In this document: positions 18,721 through 26,399 of the stretch, piece after piece
Numbering within the stretch: position 1 is the first letter of the stretch
Layout of the letters: each line of letters starts with the position of its first letter
Origin: Aved-18 sp964606665
Lineage (GTDB): Bacteria > Cyanobacteriota > Vampirovibrionia > Obscuribacterales > Obscuribacteraceae
DNA length: 64,000 nt
Direction: 5' to 3'
Assembly (NCBI GenBank): GCA_964606665.1
Contig: CAZSHS010000004.1
Span: forward strand, 62,001 to 126,000
Position numbers and translations under genes: made by a program
The notes under the pieces: model-generated
The model's database searches: none
Seen by the model: only the letters and a program-made list of their open reading frames with translations
What the model was told of the DNA's origin: nothing

Positions 18721-19062
18721 TTAGCGACGTTTGTCTACTTTTATCGCAAACGGAATTTCAATTTCCACGATAGAGTTAGAGCCTTCGCGAATAATGTCTT
18801 TGAGACGTCCAAAAGCCACTTCGCCTTTCATGTCTGATTGAGGCGTCATGCCTTCGCCAGCTTGAGCGATTTTAACAGTCTGGTCTTTGGTGTTTTGTTT
18901 AGTTGGGTTTCCTGGAACTTCCACTCGAACAAGAGTAACGCCGTCAACTGGCTTGGGATTGTTAATAACTTTGCCTTCCCCCATGGGAGTCCAGATCTGG
19001 TTTGTAGTGTTGGTGCCTTCGCCCCATTCAAGAATCTGAACTGGTTTACTTAACCTGAGCAT
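18721..19062 (-). CDS. Small protein of unknown function upstream of the LRR kinase
   Basis: 113 aa; I do not recognise a family. It is soluble, beta-rich in appearance, with no signal peptide or membrane segment. The ATG follows AGGGGAC at a normal distance. It starts 49 bases after the SDR gene and ends six bases before the kinase ATG, so it is very probably translated from the same message and could be a substrate or partner of the kinase; that role is only inferred from position. Confidence 0.65.
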   Translation of the reverse strand: MLRLSKPVQILEWGEGTNTTNQIWTPMGEGKVINNPKPVDGVTLVRVEVPGNPTKQNTKDQTVKIAQAGEGMTPQSDMKGEVAFGRLKDIIREGSNSIVEIEIPFAIKVDKRR

Positions 19063-19111
19063 GCTTTAGTCCCCTAGAACTGTAAATGCGCTTCAAAACC
19101 ACGAGATTCTA

Positions 19112-20068
19112 TCACTTAGTAATTGGTTTTTGCCTTAGCGAATCGATTATCTTGTCGAAATACTGCTCTACCGTGGCGTTTCTGACTTCAAAGTTTTTCA
19201 ACATGACATCTTGGGAACCACAAGAATTTTCAGCCGCCAACTTGATAATGTCGTTGTTGAGAAAGTTTTTTGGTAGTGCTTGAGAAGCTAATTTGATTGC
19301 ACTGGAAGCCAATTTGTTTTCCAGAAAATTGCTTGGAATATTCATTGGGTCTCCTGGTATTCCTAGCGTCGAGCGCACTTCGGCAAGCAAATCCAAAATG
19401 GCATATTGATTTGGTCCGGTCAAATCGTAAGTTTGTCCGACAGAATTGCGCATGTAAATGCTCTGAGTGACACAGCTTGCCACATCATTTACAAAAATGG
19501 GTTGAATACGATTGAGCCCTGAGCCCACAAACGGCAAAAACATTTTACATGTGATAAGTGGCTTCAACTCTTCTAAAAGGGGGAAGCGCTCACCGAATAA
19601 AAAAGAAGGTCTGAAAATAGTCCAGTAAAATTTGCTTTGACGAATAATGTCTTCTCCCGCCCATTTCGTCTCGTAACACATACTAGGCGAATCGATATTG
19701 GCACCAAGGCAACTGACATGCACATAACGTTCAATGCCCGAAGCTTGCGCCATTTGAACCAATTGCTGAATAATTTCGACATGCAAAACTTCAAAGCGAG
19801 CAGTTTTGGATTCTCTTAAAACACCTGCCAAATTGACGATGGCAGCTACGTTTTCGATTGCGCGCTCAACTATGCGTGGAGTAGAAAGGTCACCTATGAC
19901 AACGTCGATACCTAGCTTTCTATATTTCGAAGCTGAGTTATTTTGCCAGTCTCCTTCGCCTCTACTTACAATTCGAATTGAATAATTCTCGGCAAGTAGT
20001 TTCTTGATTACGATGCTACCTAGAAAACCGGTTGCACCAAGAACCAGGAGAAGTTTTTTAGTCGACAC
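19112..20068 (-). CDS. Atypical SDR, NDUFA9-like NAD(P)-binding protein
   Basis: 318 aa. It begins with a Rossmann strand and nucleotide loop (LVLGATGFLGS, residues 8-18) and continues with INLAGVL-like (IVNLAGVL) and YVHVSCLGA segments. The canonical YxxxK becomes YETKWAGE, as in NmrA/NDUFA9-type atypical SDRs related to a complex I accessory subunit and to quinone- or chlorophyll-related reductases. Its GTG start directly abuts the stop of the upstream repeat-protein gene with no spacer, indicating translational coupling. The substrate is unknown. Confidence 0.8.
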   Translation of the reverse strand: MSTKKLLLVLGATGFLGSIVIKKLLAENYSIRIVSRGEGDWQNNSASKYRKLGIDVVIGDLSTPRIVERAIENVAAIVNLAGVLRESKTARFEVLHVEIIQQLVQMAQASGIERYVHVSCLGANIDSPSMCYETKWAGEDIIRQSKFYWTIFRPSFLFGERFPLLEELKPLITCKMFLPFVGSGLNRIQPIFVNDVASCVTQSIYMRNSVGQTYDLTGPNQYAILDLLAEVRSTLGIPGDPMNIPSNFLENKLASSAIKLASQALPKNFLNNDIIKLAAENSCGSQDVMLKNFEVRNATVEQYFDKIIDSLRQKPITK

Positions 20069-21979
20069 TTAAGGCCAGCGGCCTCCCATGTTTATGCCAC
20101 CAAATCCGGTTCCAAAACGTATTCCCGTTCCACCTATGCCATAACCTGGATTAGCGTAAGGCATTGTGGTGTAACCGGTTCCATAGGGACTCGTGGTGTA
20201 GGGGCTTGCGCCATAAGTGCCAGCATACGGTGTGGCATATGGAGAAGTTGTGTTCATCAGTTGAGTTTGCGGAATTCCATAACTATTGGGACCGACCGCA
20301 GTCGCTCCATATGGCGATGTAACATATGGAGATGCAGTTGGATAGCCTGTTGTGTAAGGAACGAATCCGTTATTGAGGCTGCGATAGCCATAGTTTGGCA
20401 TCACGGTAGGAATGGATACAGGAATCCCTGTGCTCATTCCTAAACCTGTAGATCTGCGACCAACTACTGCACCCGATGCTGGGTTGATCAGATTACCTGT
20501 GGCTTGATCGTATAAGTAACCAGTTTGTGGGTCGGTGACCATCGAATTGCCAGATACAGTGTATGAGCCCACTCCAAATCCGCCGACCATATTGCCAAGC
20601 GAGTTAAGAACTTTGCCTATTCCGCCTCGGCGTTGCGGCGCATTGGGAATGCCGTTTCCATCATCGTCTAAATCGTCATCATCCATTTTGTTGGCGATGC
20701 GCTGTTGAGGTTGTCCTTGTGGTTGAGGCTGTCCTGCCGGTACCACTGACAGCAAGCGGCTGACTCGCTCGGGAAGACTCAGTTGAGTGAGATTAGCTTG
20801 TTGAGGAAAGACAGTTTTTTCCAGTCTGTCTAAACGGGCCGGCATCCCATCTCTAGAATACGTTTTGCCCAAAATTTGTTTTTCAAGTGCATCGAGTTGT
20901 TGATTCAATCCACCACGTTGAGGAGCGGTGGCAGGAACGGATGGCATCGAACTTTGTGGAATAGATGTACTTGAATTTGAAGGTGGCATCGAGCGTGGTG
21001 CATATGCCAATTGATTCAAATTGCCACCACGATCAGAAGATGCAGTTGATGGCATGCTAGAACTTGAAGTTCCGCCCATCCCGTAACTACCAGAAGATGA
21101 TGAGGACGAGCTAGAGCCGCCCATTCCATAACTGCCTGATGCGACTGGGGCACTACCTGCGGTGTTGCGTCCAAAAGCACGATTCATATCTTGTCTTATG
21201 TCGCGTCCACTAAATGAGCGTCCGTCTTCCCCATAACGAGGAACATAAGGACTGCTTGTGGGAACATTGTTTGAGCGATACTGTGGCTGCGATCCTGGGC
21301 TTGGATAGTCGATATCGTCATCGTCATCTGACCATTCGCTGCCAGGAGGAGCCACTGCGGTAATGTCCACGCCAGATGCCTGTTTGAGTTTGTCCATGCG
21401 CTCGCTCAAATCGTTTGAATTAGAAGCCTTGCCTAGAATTTTGGTTTCGAGCCTGCTCAAGCGAGTGGCAATAGGCTCCTTAGCAAAATTCTTTTTGAAA
21501 GTTTTTTCTTCGATAGCGTTAATGGCGGGATAATTACCGACAGATCCATCATCGTCAGATGATGCTACATTTGGTGCTTCTTGTCTTGAAGGTGTATTAT
21601 TTTGAGGCGACTGCGCAGTAGGTTGAGGCTGGTTCTGAGGTTGGCTCTGTGCTTGACTTTGAGGTGGTGCTGAATCGAGCGGCACTGTCTCAAGTAATTT
21701 TGCCAGACGTGGTTCGTGAGGACCTTCTTTGCCTTCGCCAAAAACCATTTGTTCTAAACGATCAAGTCGCTCTTCCATTCCTTCTTTAGGATAAGTGTGC
21801 GAGAAAAATTTGGTCTCAAGACTCTCCAACTGACTATTTGATGATGCAAAACTGGGCATTTGAATTTGAAAACTCATGCTCAGAGAAAGGACAAGGGACA
21901 AAGCAATCGTCATTGACGATACAGACGACCACTTTCTTTTATTAGTTTTTAGATCAATTAACTTCTTCATTGAGCCCAC
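20069..21979 (-). CDS. Exported protein with three copies of a novel-looking helical repeat
   Basis: 636 aa with a signal peptide (about residues 18-46, ending SFA). Three copies of a ~48-residue module lie at about 50-98, 152-201 and 360-412; each has the pattern LE-x3-(I/F)-x2-x(T/S)Y/F then RL-x-RLE-x2-(V/I)(F/L), for example MPARLDRLEKTVF and MEERLDRLEQMVF. Linkers are rich in Gln, Pro, Ser and Asp, and the tail (470-636) is Gly/Tyr/Pro-rich with repeated TSPYG. I know no named domain for the module, though similar motifs occur in cyanobacterial proteins. GTG at 21979 has AAAGGT upstream; ATG at 21970 is possible. Confidence 0.7.
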   Translation of the reverse strand: MGSMKKLIDLKTNKRKWSSVSSMTIALSLVLSLSMSFQIQMPSFASSNSQLESLETKFFSHTYPKEGMEERLDRLEQMVFGEGKEGPHEPRLAKLLETVPLDSAPPQSQAQSQPQNQPQPTAQSPQNNTPSRQEAPNVASSDDDGSVGNYPAINAIEEKTFKKNFAKEPIATRLSRLETKILGKASNSNDLSERMDKLKQASGVDITAVAPPGSEWSDDDDDIDYPSPGSQPQYRSNNVPTSSPYVPRYGEDGRSFSGRDIRQDMNRAFGRNTAGSAPVASGSYGMGGSSSSSSSSGSYGMGGTSSSSMPSTASSDRGGNLNQLAYAPRSMPPSNSSTSIPQSSMPSVPATAPQRGGLNQQLDALEKQILGKTYSRDGMPARLDRLEKTVFPQQANLTQLSLPERVSRLLSVVPAGQPQPQGQPQQRIANKMDDDDLDDDGNGIPNAPQRRGGIGKVLNSLGNMVGGFGVGSYTVSGNSMVTDPQTGYLYDQATGNLINPASGAVVGRRSTGLGMSTGIPVSIPTVMPNYGYRSLNNGFVPYTTGYPTASPYVTSPYGATAVGPNSYGIPQTQLMNTTSPYATPYAGTYGASPYTTSPYGTGYTTMPYANPGYGIGGTGIRFGTGFGGINMGGRWP

Positions 21980-22257
21980 ATGTTACCTTTTCGGCCATAT
22001 TTATAAGTCTATTGGACTATAAGAGAATCTTACCATGGTTTTTACCGCAGAAAAGGCTCAGGATTAAGCCTAGTATGCTCTGTTAAGACTCTATTGTGCC
22101 TGAAAAGTTCCGGTTGTCATACGGGTCTTTTCATCTGATTTATTACACCCTTGTCCTGTTCTTTTTTAGGGCGTTTTCAGGTTGAATTCTCTGCCTCCAC
22201 GTATATTGCCTAAGAGAGAGTTTTTAATAATAAATTTTAGAAGAAGAAACCCAACCT

Positions 22258-23856
22258 ATGACTACTAATGTTGACCAAAATCTGACCCTAGACGGCTATA
22301 ACCTGACTTTGAGCGAAGTCTGTGCTGTGGCAAAACAATTCAAGAAAGTCGAACTTTCGGGCGAAGCCCGCGGCGCCATGCAGAAAAGCCGATCTGTGGT
22401 CGACAAAATGCTTGCTGAAAACCAAGTTGTCTACGGTGTTACAACTGGTTTTGGCAAGTTTAAAGACGTAAGAATTGACCCAAAAGACATACTTAATATG
22501 CAACAAAACTTTCTGCGTAGTCATGCCGCTGGAGTTGGTCCAACATTTGATGAAGCCACTGTGCGCGCAATTAGCCTTCTTCGCATAAACGCCCTGGCGA
22601 AAGGCTATTCGGGTATTCGCACCGAAGTGGTTGACTTACTGTTAGATCTATTAAATAAGCAAGTTCATCCCATTGTCCCCGAGCAAGGCTCGGTCGGGGC
22701 AAGCGGCGACCTGGCTCCACTTGCGCATTTGGCCCTGACTCTCATTGGTGAGGGAAAAGCCAGATATAAAGGCGAAACACTGGATAGTGCCAAAGCACTA
22801 GAACTGGCTGGACTTGCACCAGTTGTGCTCGAAGCCAAAGAAGGGCTTGCGCTCACAAACGGCACTCAGGTTATGACTGCGGTTGGCGCCTTGGCAGTGA
22901 GCGAAGGTATATATCTTTGTAAGATGGCTGACATCATAGGAGCTATGACGCTTGAAGCTTTACTTGGCTCTAAGAAGCCCATGATGGCTCAAGTGCATCA
23001 ATTGCGTCCACACAAAGGACAAATTGCCAGTGCTTGCAATCTGACCAGGCTGCTTGCAAACAGCGAAGTAATGGAAAGTCACGAGCACTGCAGTGCGGTG
23101 CAAGATGCTTACTCGCTTCGGTGTATGCCACAAGTGCATGGAGCCAGTCGTCAGGCTGTTTATCACGCTTGCGAGGTGTTGGAGATTGAATTCAATGCAG
23201 TGACCGACAATCCACTAGTAATAGATGGAAACATGGTCTCGCAAGGAAACTTCCACGGACAGCCGGTTGCGCTTGTGATGGACTATTTTGCCATTGCCAT
23301 GTCTGAACTTGCCAATATTTCAGAACGAAGACTAGAGCGCTTGGTTAACCCCACTTTGTCGCGTGGTTTGCCACCATTTTTGACTATTGCCGGTGGCTTG
23401 AATTCTGGATATATGATCGCTCAATACACGGCTGCAGCCCTTGTTTCGGAAAATAAAACTCTATGTCATCCCGCATCTGTTGACTCCATTCCGACCTCCG
23501 CCAATCAAGAAGATCATGTCTCCATGGGCACTATAGGCGCTCGCAAAGCTAGAGACATTTTGAAAAACAGCAAGACTGTCTTAGCTATCGAACTATTGTG
23601 CGCCTTGCAGGCACTGGATCTGCGACTTGGCATAGACACAAAGATTGGTGAAGTGGCATACTCCCAAGTCGACATAGAAAGTCGCGGTAAGCGCCCCGGG
23701 GCAGGAGTTGAAGCGGCATATAAATGCGCTCGCCAAGTAATTCCATTTATGGAAGAAGACCGCCCAGTTTGGCTTGATATCGAGAAAGCCATTGCTATCA
23801 TCGATTCGGGAGATATCCTTACAGCGGTGGAAAAAACAGTTGGCGTGCTTGATTGA
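22258..23856 (+). CDS. hutH: Histidine ammonia-lyase
   Basis: 532 aa. The MIO cofactor triad Ala-Ser-Gly is at 148-150 in GSVGASGDLAPLAHLAL, Tyr59 sits in VVYGVTTGFG, and SH in LRSHAAGVG together with SANQEDHVSMG favour histidine as substrate over tyrosine or phenylalanine. It deaminates histidine to urocanate in the cytoplasm. No hutU, hutI or hutG lies nearby, so the rest of the pathway is elsewhere or absent. It is a single gene, preceded by an AAGAAGAAA stretch rather than a strong ribosome site. Confidence 0.93.
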   Translation: MTTNVDQNLTLDGYNLTLSEVCAVAKQFKKVELSGEARGAMQKSRSVVDKMLAENQVVYGVTTGFGKFKDVRIDPKDILNMQQNFLRSHAAGVGPTFDEATVRAISLLRINALAKGYSGIRTEVVDLLLDLLNKQVHPIVPEQGSVGASGDLAPLAHLALTLIGEGKARYKGETLDSAKALELAGLAPVVLEAKEGLALTNGTQVMTAVGALAVSEGIYLCKMADIIGAMTLEALLGSKKPMMAQVHQLRPHKGQIASACNLTRLLANSEVMESHEHCSAVQDAYSLRCMPQVHGASRQAVYHACEVLEIEFNAVTDNPLVIDGNMVSQGNFHGQPVALVMDYFAIAMSELANISERRLERLVNPTLSRGLPPFLTIAGGLNSGYMIAQYTAAALVSENKTLCHPASVDSIPTSANQEDHVSMGTIGARKARDILKNSKTVLAIELLCALQALDLRLGIDTKIGEVAYSQVDIESRGKRPGAGVEAAYKCARQVIPFMEEDRPVWLDIEKAIAIIDSGDILTAVEKTVGVLD

Positions 23857-23886
23857 TAAACTAAATTTTGGCTGAATTTAGCGCAA

Positions 23887-23900
23887 AATATCGCGATATT
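23887..23900. repeat. 14-bp perfect palindrome upstream of the TPR gene
   Basis: AATATCGCGATATT is self-complementary and lies about 50 bases before the GTG of the TPR gene. A second weaker hairpin, CTAAATT (23861-23867) with AATTTAG (23875-23881), precedes it just after hutH. The palindrome has the size and symmetry of an operator for a dimeric regulator; no regulator is identified. Confidence 0.45.
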
Positions 23901-23948
23901 AGCCTTGCACTGTGAGAAAATTCTGTCAAATACATGGAGTATGCTCGG

Positions 23949-26378
23949 GTGAAGCAAAGACTAATTTACGCGGCTCTTTCAATATTTGTCGCAAGCTCTA
24001 ACGTCCTTCCGGCATTTGCAGATGAAGCTCTAATAAGCGGTCCGATGATGGACAAGTATTATGAGGGCGTGTCCTATTTTAAGGCAGGCGACCTTGACAA
24101 GGCTCTGAGAGCTTTTCGTCAGGTGGCATTGAGTTATCCCCGCGATCCGCTTGCTCACTTAAGTCTGGCAGCAGCATTGCATCAGCATGGCGATATCGAA
24201 GATGCTGTAGCCGAATATAAACGTGCTATTGCACTGCGTCCGCATGACGCTTTTGCTCGCGAAAGTCTTGGAGCTTTATTGCAAAGCCAGGGTGAACTGC
24301 AAGCCGCCATCGGTCAATACGACCAAGCCGTCCGCTTGAGACCTGACGTGCCATTACTGCGCTTGAATATGGGTATTGCACTGCGCAGCGCAGGCGAACA
24401 CGATGAAGCTATTAGTCAATTGCAACAAGTGCTTGCTGCATACCCGGAGCATTTGAAGGCGCGCTCACATCTTGCTGCTTCGTATCAAGACAAAGGTGAT
24501 TATAAAAACGCTGTGGTGCAGTATCAAAAAATTCTGCAATATCAAGGCGACAATTTTTCGATGCAATACAACCTGGCAAACTGCCTTTTGCATCTTGGTG
24601 ATTTGAATAATGCAGGCAAAGCATTTCAGCGCGCCATTGCATTGGACGATTCCGTTGCTGAACCGCATGCTGCAGTGGCAGGCATTTACAGCTCACAGGG
24701 AAATTTCCCTGCAGCCGCTGGGGAATTGAAAAAAGCAATTTCAATTAAGGAAGACAAAGCCGAATGGCACGATCAATTGGGTGATGCTCTCACCAAAATG
24801 AAAGATTACAAAGGCGCTATAGACGAATATTCACGCGCATCTACACTTGATCCACAAAGAGTCGATAGCAATTATAGTCTAGGTTACATTTTCCAATTGA
24901 CAGGCGACCTGGATAAAGCGACTAATCAATTCGAGCATGTGTTGCGACTTGATAGCAAAAACGCAAATGCATATTACAACCTTGGTATCATCAAACAAAA
25001 GCAGCGCGATATCAGCGCATCTACCAAACAATTTGAAGAAGCGCTCAAGATTAACCCTCAAGATGGTCAAGCTTATATCAATCTTGGTCGCAACTATTTA
25101 CTGAGCGGCAACCTTGATGAAGCCGCGGCCAATTATAGACGTGGTATCACTATCGAACCAACTGATGCTTCTGCGTATCAGGAATTGGGCGAGACACTTT
25201 TGAAAATGAAAGATTTAGTTGGTGCTCGCTCCTCTCTTGAATCGGCGCTTAATCTGGCTCCCAACGATAGGCGCGTGCTACTTGCAATGGCAACATTGAA
25301 CGAAGCCGAAGGTCATCCCGAGCGCGCCGAGACCCTTTTAACAAGACTTTTAGCCGCTAATCCGGATAATGTAGACTTATTAGAAAAGCTTGCCGACAAT
25401 TTGGACTTGCAAGGAAAATATGATCAGTCGACATTGATTTTCCAAAAATTAGTCCAGATAAATCCTAATTCGCATGAGGCTTTTAACGACTTAGGCTTAG
25501 CCCTACAACGTCGCAAAGATTATTCCGGTGCGATGTCGCAATTTAGAAAAGCGATTGATTTAAAACCTGATTATGCCCAGGCACACATCAATTTGGGCAA
25601 CATTCATTTATTGATGGAAAACTATCAAGACGCCGCTCAAGAGTACAAGAAAGCAATGGAACTTTCTCCCAAAGATCCATCCCCGCGCTATAACTTGGGT
25701 CTCGTTATGACTAAACTCAATGACGCAAACGGCGCACTGGAAGCCTATCATCAAGCCTTGCAAGTTGACCCTAAATATTCTAATGCCTATTATGCACTTG
25801 GGCTTATTTATCAAGCTCAAAGTCAATTGCAAGAAGCGGTCAATTCTTTCGAGAAATATCTTGAAATTGATCCACAAGGACCATATAACTCGCAAGTGCG
25901 TGAGAGTCTTGCTCGCATTCAGCAGCCTAACGCGCCTGAGTACACTGGCGAGAATGCAATGCCACATGCGCAGCCCACTGTGCAAGTGCCACCGATGCAT
26001 AAGCCTAATCAAGCTCCAGCTCACGTAATTCAAACTCAGACTCAAAGCGTACCTAAAGCGGCTCCACCTATAGTGAAGCGTCAACCAGATACTGCACCTC
26101 AGTCAATTTTGAGTTCGCCAGATTATGGTATCGCCCCCAGTGCGACCATTGAGGAAGCCCCAGCGCGAACTGGAAGTGCTCTTCCTTTGCCAGGCGAAGA
26201 TCAAAATATTCCAATAAGACCAGTTTTGCCAATTCAGACTGGGCAAGCTCTTCCGGGAGCTCAGCCACAAAACCCAATTCAACCGCCGCAGTCAGATGCT
26301 GTTCACTGGCCATCAGAGCAAGAGTTAAGACCGAGCATTCCCGACAAGCCTTCAAATGCTGGCGGCGGAGACCTCTAA
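23949..26378 (+). CDS. Large exported TPR protein
   Basis: 809 aa from the GTG at 23949, which has GGAG nine bases upstream and starts the signal peptide cleanly (MKQRLIYAALSIF... to AFA); an ATG at 23934 adds five residues. Residues ~30-650 are a nearly continuous array of 34-residue tetratricopeptide repeats with the A-x(Y/H)-x-NLG and DP-x2 patterns, probably around 18 units. The last ~160 residues are Pro/Gln-rich and disordered. It is likely a periplasmic or surface scaffold for protein assembly. No enzymatic domain is visible. Confidence 0.85.
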   Translation: MKQRLIYAALSIFVASSNVLPAFADEALISGPMMDKYYEGVSYFKAGDLDKALRAFRQVALSYPRDPLAHLSLAAALHQHGDIEDAVAEYKRAIALRPHDAFARESLGALLQSQGELQAAIGQYDQAVRLRPDVPLLRLNMGIALRSAGEHDEAISQLQQVLAAYPEHLKARSHLAASYQDKGDYKNAVVQYQKILQYQGDNFSMQYNLANCLLHLGDLNNAGKAFQRAIALDDSVAEPHAAVAGIYSSQGNFPAAAGELKKAISIKEDKAEWHDQLGDALTKMKDYKGAIDEYSRASTLDPQRVDSNYSLGYIFQLTGDLDKATNQFEHVLRLDSKNANAYYNLGIIKQKQRDISASTKQFEEALKINPQDGQAYINLGRNYLLSGNLDEAAANYRRGITIEPTDASAYQELGETLLKMKDLVGARSSLESALNLAPNDRRVLLAMATLNEAEGHPERAETLLTRLLAANPDNVDLLEKLADNLDLQGKYDQSTLIFQKLVQINPNSHEAFNDLGLALQRRKDYSGAMSQFRKAIDLKPDYAQAHINLGNIHLLMENYQDAAQEYKKAMELSPKDPSPRYNLGLVMTKLNDANGALEAYHQALQVDPKYSNAYYALGLIYQAQSQLQEAVNSFEKYLEIDPQGPYNSQVRESLARIQQPNAPEYTGENAMPHAQPTVQVPPMHKPNQAPAHVIQTQTQSVPKAAPPIVKRQPDTAPQSILSSPDYGIAPSATIEEAPARTGSALPLPGEDQNIPIRPVLPIQTGQALPGAQPQNPIQPPQSDAVHWPSEQELRPSIPDKPSNAGGGDL

Positions 26379-26399
26379 TCTCATAGGTCTTGATTGAAT

